Positions 22,240-34,666 are shown, numbered from the stretch's first letter. The stretch is DNA of 64,000 nt from Wolfiporia cocos (GCA_029448655.1 JACCLO010000030.1:83787-147786), one strand, 5' to 3'. Notes: a model not told the origin generated them from the letters alone. A program made the numbers and translations.

Positions 22240-23735
22240 GCTGAACAAATGACAGGGGAGAAACGATGCTGGTCAAGAACTATTTTCGTGGCAATTCACT
22301 TTCGATTGGGTACCCGGTAGCGAAACGGTGGATCGGAGTGCTGATCCCTGGTGGCAGGCCCCTCCTTCCATCGGAGCAGACCAGACAGACCCTAATATCA
22401 TGTTCAATCCTTTCCACTTTCTTCCTCCCCATTCTTCACCAAATCATCAAATGGATGCCGACTTCGAGTATGGCATCTCGGCCACAAGCTATCATGGCGG
22501 AAGGCAATGCGTAAAGTGTGGAAAACTGAATGCTCAGCGAAATTTATGGTATTAACTGTGTAGCGGATGCTCAGTGAGTGTGCCTACCAGAGGCGGCCGA
22601 AGCAAGCACTCATACATTCGCGCAGGAAAGCAACTGTATACCTCCTGCGGATGTTCATACCATGCATAATTCCCGTGGTATTTCCTCAGTGACATTGTCG
22701 TGTGACAGGCCGTCCGAGCGTGTCAAACCACCGTAACGGACGTTGCTGATGGCTCGCGTTTAGCGTATATGACAAAGGATGGCGTCTCTGCCAAGCTTAT
22801 TTATTTATTTATTTATACCTGTAACGGGGCAGAGTTGCAGGAGCAGCCGACCAGGCTCTTCAGAGAGATGCTGACGAAAGTTGAATTGTCATTGCTCCAG
22901 GATAGCAAGGGTTCCTTTAAAGGTGAGCACGGACAGCGGTGCGTATGTATTGATTCTAAAACATTCTGTGCGTCCGCAGAGGCCTATTACACCTGCTCAT
23001 TCAACAATCAAGATACGACAGCGGCCACGACACATGCCCCGCTCTGTATATTGCAAGCACACGCACTGCTTCAAAGCCGCTTGGCCGCTGAAGGAGGGGG
23101 ACAGAAATGAATTACTTGGCTTGGGTTCTCCCTGGCTCAAAGAAGGTGAGTTCTGAATTTACTATTCATGGCTTTCCCCAAGACAGAAGTTGTGCCAGAA
23201 CGTGCTTGCTGCGAAAAATTCCCCTGTATACATGATGTACCTCGGCGCCGATGCAGAGTTGTCGATGCGCCCCAAATCATTAGCTCCAGGTGTACAGCAG
23301 CTTCTGCCAATCACCGTCGCAGAGCGTGGATCTCCTAAGAAGAACTCCCGCACGGAGCTAACGACTCATGCGGGCCTATGGACATAGACGATTCCGATGT
23401 CCCAGCGCCGAGTAACAGTGTGAGCATTCTGGATATGCAAGTTGCTCAAATCACAGACTCCATTACGAAATCTGTCAAAAGGGAGGGGCCGGTACTCCTC
23501 GTGACCCTAGAGCACGGAGATATCCTTATCTTCAACGGTGATGATTTCAAGGTACATTGTGGCACTGTCTTTGCTACCCAGCTGACATTCATTCCAACCA
23601 GTATTCACTGAATCGGACCAGCATGAGCATTGGTATGCATGGTGATGTATCTTCCTTCCAAAGTACTGAGCTTTCTTTCCAGTACTCATCAGCAGTCGCT
23701 GAAGTGGAAGTGGAGCATTTCTCACTAGTATTTGC
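22240..23735 (+). pseudogene. 2OG-Fe(II) dioxygenase-like remnant with zinc-binding motif
   Basis: Plus-strand fragments in several frames line up in a consistent order. They are SWQFTFDWVPG (about 22290), a CX2C motif CVKCGKLNAQRNLWY followed by a stop and CSGC (about 22507-22575), GSRLAYMTKDGVSAKL (about 22755), a 23035-23105 segment (QAHALLQSRLAAEGG), AAKNSPVYMMYLGADAELSM (about 23210), and LEHGDILIFNGDDFK followed by NRTSMSIGMHGD (about 23507-23640). The HGD and the later basic motif are in the style of AlkB/TET-JBP-like 2OG oxygenases, whose fungal members often carry a zinc ribb-type insert. Stops and frame changes suggest a dead gene, though some breaks could be introns. The family call comes from motif recall, not alignment. 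Confidence 0.4.
22798..22818 (+). repeat. ATTT microsatellite
   Basis: About five tandem copies of TTTA/ATTT within the oxygenase-like remnant. Confidence 0.8.
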
Positions 23736-23968
23736 ACATGAGGGCAAGCATGATCATGCTATGACTACATATTTGATGTGTGCAAGGATGTTCACAGGGT
23801 GTGATCACGGTGATAGATATGTATGTTGAGACAAAGGACAACCTCATGCAGATTCCTATTTGCAAGTATGTACACCCTATACAGTCCTAAACCATCATGA
23901 AAGCATTCTGTACTCAAGCCTCAGTAAACTGCAAGCTGCTTCAATGAGAATGTAAAATGACATACATA

Positions 23969-24588
23969 CTACTTTGAGGCTTCATCTTCCCAATCTTCCA
24001 ACTTGGAGGATGGTTTGCCATCACCTAGAGGCAAAAATTGAGGAAGTCTCTCCTCCACTTTTTGGCGCTTGGGACCCTGGCCTGCTTCTTCCAATTCTGA
24101 AGTAGGCCGCTTCTAGATGCAGAAATTTAAATTCAAGCCATTTTGTGCTAATCATTCACAAGACTTACTATTCCTCTGCAATCTGCATTCTGGTCTGTAG
24201 TGTCAGTCTTGGGCCCTTCCTTCAGCTCAATCTCCAACTTGGGTAGCTGGAATGCCTCAGCATCCAGCCCAAGGTTGAATAACTTCAAGGCAAAATCAAG
24301 TTTTTGACGACCTAATAAAATCCTAGGGTCTCTGTGGAAGTTGGTTGCTAGTTCGTCGTCCTCCAATCGAAAATCTCTGATTATCTCCTCAGTATACAAC
24401 TTTGCATTCATTAGTAGAGTAGCAAAAATAAAAAGAATGTAATGTACCAATGCATGCCTGCCCTTGGCATGCCATTTGTATAGTTCACCAATCTGTGTCG
24501 GGAAAGCAGTGGATATGTGATTATGAAACATGTCTGTGTGTTCCTTCAAAAGATTCAATCCGTAAATTTGGACCTCTGTTGGCTCCAT
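23969..24588 (-). CDS. Small two-exon hypothetical protein (187 residues)
   Basis: The ATG is at 24588. Exon 1 (24588-24169) gives 140 codons, then a GTAAGT...TAG intron (24168-24113, 56 nt) joins in phase 0 to exon 2 (24112-23969). The stop is TAG at 23971-23969. The protein starts MEPTEVQIYGLNLLKEH and has helical segments. Its C-terminus is charged (KRPTSELEEAGQGPKRQK), with a nuclear-localisation-like GPKRQK and acidic final residues. The clean splice and intact frame argue for a real gene or a recently lost one. No family recognised. An upstream in-frame ATG at 24801 is possible, but the extension looks non-coding. Confidence 0.5.
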
Positions 24589-24971
24589 TATTATCAGATC
24601 GTTGCAGAGTGGATTGGGTGTAAGGTGACAGCGTGGCATTCCCACAGCACGGATGCAGCGTGATACGCAGCACGTGCCACATCGCTGGGTGCTCATTCGC
24701 CGGCCATGTGCAATATAATGCCCGCGCTGGACCCAGTGATCGGCGCTTATTCGCTCTCCACTCAAACACTTCCCATTGCTCGATAACGGTCTATCCGGCA
24801 TTCGTGACTTGCAGCGCCCAACTTATCATTATCTTCGTGGTCATGAGCCGGCGATACACTTGGTATGTACAATTCTGTGCCCTTTACGACGGTCAGCGAC
24901 CAATTGGCTGTGGGGTCGACGTCAGCACCTCCCACCTGACCTTGCCCTTGACCGTCACCCGCCACGTGCAG

Positions 24972-25330
24972 AATATGTCTGCCCGAAGTGCGGACATTTC
25001 AACCCGTCTGCGCACTCGCTGCGCCAAGCCCGTTCCAGGTCCGGTGTCGCCGACGCCAGACTCTCGCGTCCTCTCACGGTGCCGATACAGCTCCCTCCAG
25101 CCTCAGCTGCCCAGCGGTGCGGCCAGTGCGGCTCCAGGCCCCGCGTTCGACGGTGTCTACGCCGAGTCAAACGAAAGCCATGAACAACAGCTCGAAAACA
25201 CAATGCAACACGGCCGTGCTCGCGATGCGACACATCCACCAGACGACGCCCTACGAATCGACCTCCATCACAGTCGGACCTTCCTCGGACACCGTCTTAT
25301 CTTCTTCCTGGTCCTGAGTCGCACGAACAG
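24972..25330 (+). pseudogene. Lunapark-like zinc-ribbon fragment
   Basis: After a plausible splice acceptor (GTGCAG, 24971) an open stretch reads EYVCPKCGHFNPSAHSLRQ, then an Arg/Ser/Pro-rich tail. The CPxCGHFNPS block resembles the second half of the zinc ribbon of fungal Lunapark proteins (ER tubule-junction proteins), which is followed by a disordered tail. No matching N-terminal membrane segment was seen upstream, and the tail shifts frame near 25180. I therefore read it as a remnant. Confidence 0.33.
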
Positions 25331-27277
25331 GTGATTCGGCGTGACCGCGCTGTGGTGGCACCTGTCACTAGTACTAGTGCGTCACAAGATCTGAGCGGAT
25401 CGGACGGGCGGTGGCGGCGATCGCTCCATCGTGGTCCAACACTGACCCATATGATTTAAGTGCTAGATGCAGTCCCCCCGTCGCCTCCACAATCACTCTC
25501 GAATTAGAGGTGTTTTGCTAACAATAAAATTGACTGTGGCACGGATTTTTTGAGCTCCACTACTAAGTTTTTAAAATGGAGTGGGTAGAGCGTAGTCCTT
25601 GATCTTTGTGACGCATACCAGTAACTGTATCCAAGTACTGTTAACCCGCATCGGATGTACGAAAACACTGTAGGGTATCAATGATGCCATACCTCGTTCT
25701 CATAATTCTTGCACAACCTCGGAAAAGGGCGAGTCATAATTATCGTTAGTAAAAAAACCTCTATTACAACACTTCGATCGTGTAGCATGCCGTGCAAATA
25801 GCATGAACACGGATTAGCAAGCCACATTGAAGCGTGGGCGCCACCCACGCTGAGTATCTATCTACTCATCTCTGTTCTTATATTGCTTGATAATGAAGTA
25901 GCGCCGGTTCCGACATGGCCCGCTACTTTGCACTAAACGTACTGAATGCCGGACTACAGGCCCTGAAGTCAGTCATCACCTAAGTGCTCAGTTCACACAT
26001 CAGCGAAAACTGCAGTTTCATCGAAGAACGAAGCGATACACGAGCGTGTTTGTGAGGCGAAGGTAAGAACAATGGGACATATTATGCCATCTGTGCTACA
26101 GGTACACATAGCTACAACTCCTGGGAGTGCACTGGTGAGTAGCAAAAGTACGCAAGAAGAGCAGAACATGTTTCGTGACAAACAACGCCATCGGCGCATG
26201 TGTAGCGTACGTTGCGAAAGTAGATATTTATGTCTCCAGAACCCGCAAAGTCTTCCGCAGCAAGAGTGCTCTGACAAATCAAGGAGGTAGCTATTGTGCA
26301 ACGGTACCGTGTCGCAAACGTTGGGAGGCGAGTGAACCAGCAAGCCTACGAACGGACAGTCACACTGGGCATGACATTAAGCAGGTGAGGGAACAGTTTA
26401 GAGCAGGACTTCTGAATCGATTAGCCTTTCTCGCGGACGATCGTCTGACTACTTGCGGTGTATTAACTTACTACTGACATGGCGAGAATATGCAATCTTA
26501 TTGTGTGTTCGGAATCGGGAAGGCGAGGCTCTGAAGAGCTATCCTTGCACTATAAATTCAAGGTGAACGCCCCAAATAATTGTCAGAGGCATTGGGCGCC
26601 CATTGCTACCAGCTCTGACCCATTTTATCTGTATTTAGCAACTATCGACTTGACATGATACGAAATATGCGCCCTCGCATGTTAGGATTCTTAGGAAATT
26701 GTGTTGTACAGGAACAGTGAGATTTGGTCAATGTAGTGCAGATGAAGTAATTCACGTGGAGCCGAGAGCCTCCTGGAAGGATTGCAAGCGATGTGTTGTT
26801 GCCATATCGTTATCATACAGCCGGAACCACTTTTGTTTACCATCGGGTTAGTCTGAGCCTTTCACCGCCCGGCAGTGTCGGTATGAGCAATGCCGGACAT
26901 GCTCAGCCTGGAATGGCCTGGCGGGCACGGTGGTTGGAATGTGCCAGCTCAAATGCGCAGTTGGTCCGAAATGAAAGGCTCTTCTATCATTTCCGACGTC
27001 CATGCAGCTCCGCTCTTTTTGCCACTTGGCCACACTCGTAGGAGAAACGTCTAGATCAATCTTCAATCTCTCACTTCCAGCAGTGAGTCCTTCCGGGCGT
27101 CGAAGCCGCTGGCGGACTTTGACGAGTCACATAGCGATAGACAGGCTATGCGGGAAGATCAGTTGCCCATGCTTTACGCGTTAGTTTATTTTGCTGCATG
27201 ATACCAACTCCCCAAAATCTGACGATCGCAATCGTTGGCGGAATTCTGCGTCGGCTGTCGTGGCCGCGGGCCCCAAG
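25331..27277. other. Intergenic, no supported feature
   Basis: About 1.9 kb with only short frames on both strands. No LTR termini, TIRs or recognisable domains were found. Confidence 0.4.
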
Positions 27278-27571
27278 GTGATGATGCTGACAGCTCTAGA
27301 ATATCAGCAAGAATGTTCCGCGCCCGTCGAAGATGTACTGGGCTGATTATGTCGTGCCCCTGCGTCTCAGGAAGGCTGGAGGTGCGAGGCTGTGCGGGAC
27401 TCCAATCGACTAGCCTCCGATCGCTGGAGAGAACCTTCGCGGCTTTCTGCGACGATAACGAAAGGAACGCTCCGAGATCACCGCGGTCTCACATTTGGTC
27501 GGCTAACAGATGCCGAGCTCGGCCGGCCACTCTTCAGGCCTCAGGATCTAGTACGCCACACTCGATACTGA
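27278..27571 (+). pseudogene. Host coding fragment, unrecognised
   Basis: A frame with one internal TGA carries protein-like stretches VMMLTALEYQQECSAPVEDV and GRLTDAELGRPLFRPQDLV. No start, splice partners or family were identified. Confidence 0.3.
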
Positions 27572-27694
27572 CACCAGTAGACGATTACCTACCTGCTCGG
27601 ATTCATGAGGACAACTGACCCGCAGCGCACCGGCAAGCCATTCAAATATTCACCGATGGACCTTCCGCGTCACGGGGATGGCTCGAGAACTTCG

Positions 27695-27706
27695 TTTAAA
27701 TAGGCC
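27695..27706 (+). promoter_or_regulatory. TATA-like sequence upstream of the adenylation gene
   Basis: TTTAAATAGG lies about 70 nt before the ATG at 27773. Confidence 0.3.
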
Positions 27707-27772
27707 TCATTCTCAGCACCCACATACTCCATCAGAATCATTATAATCCACTCTGTTCAGCTTCTGGCAGAT

Positions 27773-29545
27773 ATGTCTGCATCTGCATCGCCTGTACTCC
27801 CGCCCCTCAACGGTTCGCTATCTCTCATCCCTGGGCTCGTCGACTTCCATGCCGAATACAATTCCACCTCTCCGTTCTTTCTCTTCCTGTTTCCAGACTT
27901 GTCTTCTGATACGCTCGGAAGTATATCGTTCCTCGAGTTCGCTCAGGCAATTCACCGCGTTGCCCACTCCTTCAGGCCCGGACGGAAGGGCGAAGAGGGC
28001 GCCGTTGTCGCTATCATCGCGAACTGCGATACTCTGCTCTACCATGCGCTCGTCGCGGGTCTGATCCGTGCGGGGCTCGTCCCCTTCCCTATGTCCTCCC
28101 GCAACTCCGTGCCCGCAATAGCAAGCCTGATGGAGCACACGAGCTGCCATCGCATCGTCTCACAGCCCACCTTCGCCCCATTCACTGACGCGGTCCGGGA
28201 GAGCCTGCCGAGCGGATTCGCCATGCACGTCGACGACCTGCCCGCGCTCACGGACGTCTTCCCGACGCTCGCGCCCTCCTTCGACCCGCCGCGTGCCGTC
28301 TCGGGCCCTTACCCGCCGCCCGCGTGCGCGGCGTCGCCATCGGATGTTGTGCTCTACCTGCACTCCTCAGGCTCCACCGGCTTCCCGAAGCCGATCCCGC
28401 ACACGCACACGACGATCCTACACTGGTGCAGGATGCCCATCTTCGTGGAGTCGCGCAGGAAGGCGATACGGTGGGGGTGCATGGCGCTACCGCCGTTCCA
28501 CGTAATGGGACTCTGCTCGCAGCTGTACGCGCCGCTCTTGTCCGGCCAGCCGACGTCGCTGTTCCCCCCGCGCGCGATCGTGTCAGCGCCCCCGGTCGTG
28601 CCGACCCCGCAGAACACAATTGAGACGGCGCGCAAGACAGGCTGCACGGCTATCGAGAGCGTCCCTGCTTTCGTCGAGGTAGGCTCTGGTTGTGTAGTGT
28701 GCCTGTGATTGCTAAGAGTACTGTTTTCGCCAGGCGTGGTCGCAGAACGAGGATGACGCGAAGTACCTTGCGTCTCTTCAGGCTCTTGTCAGTACCTGCA
28801 TCACATTGCGCTGGTCGAGGGAGCAACTCGCTTATCACTCACGTCTTAGATATTCGCCGGCGGCCCGCTCTCCAGGGCGAATGGTGAGAAGCTCGTGGAT
28901 AAAGGCGTGCGCCTGTTGGCGTGCTACGGTGCAACCGAATTCGGCCTGGTGACATGCGTGTTCGATGACGGCGTCGAAGAGCCGAGCCCTATTGGCAAGA
29001 AGCGCGCCGACTGGGAATGGATGCAGCTTCCCAGAGAGTGTATGTCGCTGGGTTCCTCAGGGAGGACGGGACATTCGAGCTGCAGATGTTGGTGCGTGCC
29101 AAAATGTAACGATGTAGCCGCCCGAAGTATACTGAGGTATGGCGTGCATGTGCGTGCAGACGTGCGAGACACACCAGCCTTGCATCGAGAATATGCCAAA
29201 TGGGGAGCGTGGCTTTGCCACATCCGACCTTTGGGAACCACATCCGGCCAAGCCTGGTCTCTGGCGAATGTACGTCGCAGTCAATATGATTGGCAAATAA
29301 AGTCTGATGTCGCATATGAAGTGTCGGGCGTGCTGACGATGTCATCGTACTCGGATCAGGTGCGTCGCCCCTGTCATCGCCCGAGGGCGGCTGCTAACTT
29401 CGATTCAGGTGAGAAGACGGTACCAATCCTTCAGGAGAAATCACATTGGCGTGCACTCATGGGGCGGATAGTAGTCATACCTTCGCTGCACATGCAAGCA
29501 CGGAGCCTGCAAGATCATGGCGTCCGATCGCTAGAATTCACATTT
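27773..29545 (+). pseudogene. NRPS-like adenylate-forming enzyme, degenerate
   Basis: Exon 1 (27773-28678) starts MSASASPVLPPLNGS and contains the AMP-binding core motif YLHSSGSTGFPKPIPHTH and the PPFHVMGL block. Introns 28679-28733 and 28788-28849 join in phase 0 to exons with AGGPLSRANGEKL and YGATEFGLV. From about 29035 the homologous sequence jumps between frames (DGTFELQML; then GFATSDLWEPHPAKPGLWR near 29210; then VGRADDVIVLGSG joined to EKTVP near 29330-29420), which implies at least one small indel. The C-terminal end is not recognisable. Intact relatives in basidiomycetes are acyl-adenylating reductases of the alpha-aminoadipate-reductase type; no carrier or reductase domain is visible here. 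Confidence 0.7.
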
Positions 29546-31047
29546 TCTGAGTAAGCGGCCCGTCTTGGGAGTCCGCACGCGAACTGATGGTTGTACCTGA
29601 CATGCTAACGCCGGCTTTGCTTGCGAGCTGCAGCACATGGATGAGAGCTGTGGAGAAGCGATCTCAAACTAGGTGACATCGTGATGGATGATTGTCTCAC
29701 TGTCAATGGCTGGCTTGTTCTCTAATCCGGCTTCAACGAGGCGGAATCCGGCCAACTTCACTGTACGGATAGCCGAACCGGTGATTGGGGATGGTACGGT
29801 GAGACACTCTCGGCATGATGAACTAGACTCACATGCAGCATTCACATTTCAAGTATCCTCATCATCCATATCGCGAGACAAGGCAGATGGATTCCACAGA
29901 TTGACCCCTGCGGATCATATGTGGTAGTTGGAAGAAACCCAGAAATAGTGTGCCCACCTTCACGATCTAGGATATCCACTTGATGGATCCAATCCTTGTT
30001 CGACCGCAGGCGCTGCTGGGAGAAAGACTCGGAGAGATATGCCAGCTGGTATAGTTCGGCGCATATAGAGACCCGACTGCTACGACTACTATCCCCGAGT
30101 TTCTGCTTGACGCTGATCAAAGCGTCTACACGAATGGAGGATGTTGCTGTAAATAAGATCCGTGCAATTGAGCGCATATAACGTACCCTCGATGGAACTG
30201 AAAGTATTTGATATGTCTGAAGACAGTTTGCGCTTGTTCGCCGATATTTCCAGTGAGTTATCCACATACAAGAAGAAGCCCAATGTCTACGATGCCAGCC
30301 ACAGCGAGCTCCACGCGAGACTTTGACGCGCTCAGTCACGAAGTCGTGACGTCGAGCTTATGTGACGCGGGGTGATGTTAGCGCGCGCACGCCGTGTGTC
30401 AGGCAGGGGAATTATTAATTCTATTTGAGTTACTAAGTGGTGCACACGTTTATCTGTCCGCATCAAGTCCGCAAACGCATCGCGTTCCATAATTTATCAC
30501 TATGCCCAACGCCGCCGACACTTCACTTGTGGCTCCCGATGATGCTGTAGCAAGATGTACAACTGTAGGGAAATCTATATCCATCCATTCCAATCTCGAT
30601 AATGATGACATTCACACGCCAACCTCCACAGGAAGCTCGGAGAGACGGCCTCTTCGCTGGCCTTTCCGCTGCATTGGCAGGTGGTTAGTAACTTCGCGTA
30701 TACGCATGGTCCATTGCTGTACTATTCACCCTAGCCATTCTGGGCAACAAACTATTCCGATTCAACAGGAACACCACAGTTGTGTGTGGCGTCGGTGAGC
30801 GTGCTGCAACGAGGCAGCGGTGGCTCGGATGCCGCTGGTGTCTGCGCACAGTGACGGGGGTGCTTTCTGGTTATTATTTCTACCAGGGATTTCTCGCATC
30901 TAATCTTGCTTGCCCACGTGCGGAGCAGGCCAAGATGCAACGGTCGGAGTCTGTGTTCGGCGAGGATCTGTCCACAAGCACCAAGTCAATGAATGTAATG
31001 TATTGTCATCGCAACAATTCCACAGCGGAGTATAATGCACCGTCTTC
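29546..31047. other. Intergenic, no supported feature
   Basis: Scattered short frames only. A plus-strand frame from 30502 (MPNAADTSLVAPDDAV) starts plausibly but soon degrades. Confidence 0.35.
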
Positions 31048-31897
31048 TTGAAGCCCTTTCGCGCATCGAAGCCAGCGTTCGGCGCATGGATCACGCTGCC
31101 AGGTGCTTTGAAAGCGCGCACTGCTGCGCTCGCCTCGCCCCATCTCTCATGGCTGCTCATTGATTGTGAGCATGGCATGACATCTCTTCAGCCAGGCGCT
31201 GCCGAATCCATCCAAACAATATCGGGGCTCGGAAGCTCGGCGCCCAGCACTATTGTCAGAATACCTGCAACAGGGGCGTGTGCAGACGGTAGTGTCGGTG
31301 GCAAATCAAGTATGGGCTTGATGCCGGCGCCCGGGGAGTGCTGGTTCCAATGGTATGTAGAACACGCTGGGCTAGTCGGTCGTGGTACATATACGTCAAT
31401 CTGATAGGTATCACCCGCCGCTCAAGCCAAGTCGATCGTTGCTGCGGCGCGCTTCCCCCCAAGGGGTCCAGGTATCCGTGGATTCGGCAGTCCATTTACA
31501 CAGAGCACATGGGGACTGATGGCGTCAGAATACCTCGCATCTGCGAACGACTTGAGGCCGTACAGAGCATCGACGAGATCTTGAGTGTAGACGGTCTCGG
31601 TCAGTGACCGCACCATCAAAAGCTCAACTACGCACATTACTCACCGTAGTCACTATCGGCCGTCGGAATATAGATGGCGTTCTCATCACCTCTCACTCAC
31701 TCACAAACTATCCAGCGCCATCGCCAAATCTCCACCCTGATGTGGAAGTCATCATCAGCTCCGCATCTGATCGCTCACTTATATGCGTAATCAGCGCCAT
31801 GTACTGCACTCCGGGCACTCAATCGAACAAGCGTGCGCGGCAGAACGTCACATCAGACAGTGGGGCATTATTGAAGGCTCTTGCAGAGGATCTCTAG
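31048..31897 (+). pseudogene. HpcH/HpaI aldolase/citrate lyase family remnant
   Basis: The sequence PAFGAWITLPGA, LIDCEHG (metal/substrate region), TIVRIPA and then, in another frame, WQIKYGLDAGARGVLVPM before a GTATGT donor matches the class II 2-keto-acid aldolase fold. After the acceptor near 31408 it continues VSPAAQAKSIVAAARFPPRG and FGSPFT. The end SGALLKALAEDL with a stop at 31897 fits the usual C-terminus. The intervening part changes frame and no clear start ATG is in frame. Family members cleave 2-keto-3-deoxy acids. Probably dead. Confidence 0.6.
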
Positions 31898-32286
31898 CAG
31901 CAGCTGGGGAGATCATAGGCCAGAAGGACTTCGGGTATAACTAACAGTGTACGACGTACGTGAAGTAGTCAATCCCTGATACAGGGACCACCTTCGCTTC
32001 GTCTGAAGCCCCTCTGCATTGACAGGGCTGATTTGAAGATCTTGCAAAGACACTGATGGAACAGTGCAGGGTCCAAGGCATCGAACCCATAGGTCTTAGC
32101 AAGGTATAGCCAAGTGAGATATGCGAAGGTGTCATCGAAAACTTATTGCGCCGTACAATACAATGACGCTGCGACTAAGGGCGTATGTTACGGCGATCCC
32201 ACCTTTTACCGATTCCGGCACGTTCTATACAATTTGCCAACGCAGGCACAGTCAACCATATGATTGCAGAGTGAATAGAATATGGT
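31898..32286. other. Short intergenic stretch, nothing seen
   Basis: No supported feature on either strand. Confidence 0.3.
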
Positions 32287-33720
32287 TTACTTTGTTTTTT
32301 TTGCCCGACTACATCTCAAGCAAAGAAGACTGCAGTTTGAGCATGCATGCGGGGAGACATCAGGGTGACACAAACTCACAGGTTTGTGGGACCCTGGCTA
32401 CAGGGGAGTCCCTAGACGTCCTACAGGGCGGTGTGCTAACCACAAGGCAGCCAGTCGGCTGTATCCCCAAGGGGGAACTCCTAAGGCGACCAAGAGGGAA
32501 GACACACAGACAAGCAAGTCGTGGAGGGCCCCCGGGGCAGAGACGCACACAAACGCAGATGAGAAAGGAGCCTAAGCTCAGTTGTCGAGAATCCTAAAGA
32601 TGGGGAAGTAAGTCCCCATCTTGTCGTACTTATACATGGGGAGCTGACCAGTAATGGTCGCCCTAAAGTCGCGGCCTGTGCGCAGTAACTAAGAGGGCAC
32701 ATGATAATGTAACTACCTGTAACGACATGTGACGGTGTGACCCTAACGTGAGTACCTAAGGCGCGCGCTACCCTACAGCGCTAACCTACAGTCATATGAT
32801 CTAGACGGAGTCCTGGATAGACGCGGAGGTGGCTGAGGATCATGGAAGCGCGCGCGCACCTAGCGGCGCCTATAATACCTGCAGCGAGGGATGTTACGTA
32901 TCCTCTAAGGAAAGTTTGTGACACAGGGCCCCTACAGTCACGCCGCGTTGCAGCGCATTGGGCGCATGGGGGGTCATAAACCACCTCTTCGAGTTTCTTT
33001 CGCGGTGCCGAGCGACTAGTCCTGCGCTCAGCGGTGGTTATACCCTGACTGGTGGTGGCTTCGATCGGTGGGGGCTGTGCAGGGGTATCCGGCACTGTGC
33101 CGTTTGATGATTTCATCCGAGCAAACGCATCATCCCAAACAGACACGTAGTCGTGATAGAGGTCCAGTGTGCCGAAAGGAGATAGAAGGGGCGCTTTAAA
33201 GTGAAGCGAGTCGTAGAGATTCTTTGACAGCCTGTTAGCGCAACACAGGTTTCCAGGTAGTGAGAGCGCACCTTGCAATGATCGAGTCGTTGCACCCAAT
33301 CACAAAGCTCCTCTTGGTCAGCGGCCGCGCATGGCGGGCACTGCAGCAGCTGTTTGACTTCGCGAATAAGCTTTAGAGACTCCAGGTGAACTGTGACTCC
33401 AGATATGTATCCCGGATCCATTTCGGTGTGGCGACCTCTTCGTTATCGTTATCACTGATACGAGTGTTAGCTGAAGGGTAGTTAATCCTGCTACATGATG
33501 GCAGGGTCTTACACTTGAGTTTATAATGTCCCGTCGTCACGAGAGAACGAGAGCGAGAGATCAGGGACTTCGAGTTTGCATGGCCTTTTCGAACTCCGCT
33601 GTGGCTGACTGCGGATGGGCGCTTAGCGTGCGCCCCGTCCTCGGAGCAGCCCTCCTCCCCCGCCCTGCCCCCTCTCTCCTCCCAGTCTCTATTGGATGGA
33701 ATAGGTGCAAGCTTCACTAG
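32287..33720 (-). pseudogene. Cys-rich (zinc-cluster-like) gene interrupted by a solo LTR
   Basis: The minus-strand coding signal runs from about 33720 through helical segments (HLESLKLIREVKQLLQC near 33360; LYHDYVSVWDDAFARM near 33150) to a Cys cluster, PPCAQCAATRRDCRGP (about 32970-32925). There it meets the solo LTR 32366-32923. Removing the LTR and one CAGGG copy continues the same frame with HACSNCSLLCLRCSR and a TAA at 32289-32287, so the Cys cluster was split by the insertion. Frame changes further upstream (about 33420 and 33250) may be introns or decay. The function is unknown; the Cys spacing suggests metal or DNA binding. A diverged copy of its 5' part lies near 35690-35800. Confidence 0.5.
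32366..32923 (-). mobile_element. Solo LTR, TSD CAGGG
   Basis: A 558-bp minus-strand LTR (plus-strand ends TGACACAAAC...TTTGTGACA) flanked by CAGGG at 32361-32365 and 32924-32928. Its U5-end hairpin stem is CACAAAC/GTTTGTG. It sits in the Cys-rich gene. Confidence 0.92.
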
Positions 33721-33809
33721 CAGGTGCCACCACTAGGACCTGGATTGTTGAAGCAAGCGTCGGGATCGCGTGAAAGAGAGCGAACGAAGTGAGCGGTGCA
33801 AGAAACAAC

Positions 33810-34666
33810 TAGTGATGTGCCAGGCCCAGCTTTGGGCCATGAGCCGGGCCGGGCCAAGCTGGGCTTTACAGCATGGCTTGAGATGGCCCAGGGCCTGGCC
33901 TGAGATACAGGCCAGGCCGGGCCAAGCTGTTGAGCCCCGGCCTAGGGATCTTAATGGCTACAATATCTGGCAGGCACAATATAAGCCCATACAGGCCAGT
34001 TATATGCTCAACTCAATCATTGTGCACCTATCTTGTTTATTTAAAACTACAGAAAAGTCAAGTCCTCAACATTGAAGCCTGCCGCTCACTTAGGGTGCCT
34101 ATATGATTCCCCATATGGCAGGCACGCTACTGAATGCTGCACTGGTGAGTGATTATTTCACACTTAATCCTACTATAGATTGGAGGTGTCACGGAATATC
34201 TGGGGTTGGAATCCCAGGTGGCACATATAATACCAGAAAGGCCAACCATGCCAAGTATTAAGCCAAATACTCAACGGTGCAATATAAGTGCCTAGCGTGG
34301 GAATATGAACTACACATATAGCGTGTCCTGCCTATAACAGCTGAGCTGTTATAGTGGCCCTTTTGGCTAAGGGGTGTTAGACGTATGTCTCCACAGACAC
34401 TGGTCTGGGACTGCCAGTTAAATCTGTGACAGGAGGATTCAAGGTTCTATTTCATCTGGAAAGGTTTGGCAAAGGTGAATCTCAAGCTCTGAAGCTAAAG
34501 TGATGATTATCTTAGCAGTAGTAGGCCATGGTCGAGCCGGGGCCTAGGCTGGGCCAAGCCGTGAGCCGTCAATGAGGGCCCAGCCTGAGGTTTTGAAAAG
34601 CTGTGGGCTGTCCAAGCCAGGCCAAAGCCAGGGCTTTTGAGCCAGGCTGGGCCTGGCACATCACTA
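33810..34666. mobile_element. Non-autonomous hAT-type element (MITE-like, 857 bp)
   Basis: Perfect terminal inverted repeats of 21 bp begin TAGTGATGTGCC, in keeping with hAT termini. The 8-bp target duplication GAAACAAC lies at 33802-33809 and 34667-34674. Subterminal regions are rich in GGCC/GGGC repeats that could pair with each other. No transposase is encoded. A 245-bp solo LTR is nested inside. Confidence 0.93.
34187..34431. mobile_element. Short solo LTR inside the hAT MITE, TSD GGAGG
   Basis: A 245-bp sequence TGTCACGG...CTGTGACA flanked by GGAGG (34182-34186 and 34432-34436). It contains the palindrome-like TATAACAGCTGAGCTGTTATA. Orientation is uncertain. It postdates the MITE. Confidence 0.85.

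Noticed and set aside
24633..25334. Plus-strand open frame of 233 codons
   Set aside because: It overlaps the start region of the minus-strand 24588 gene and the zinc-ribbon fragment in another frame, and its composition is not protein-like.
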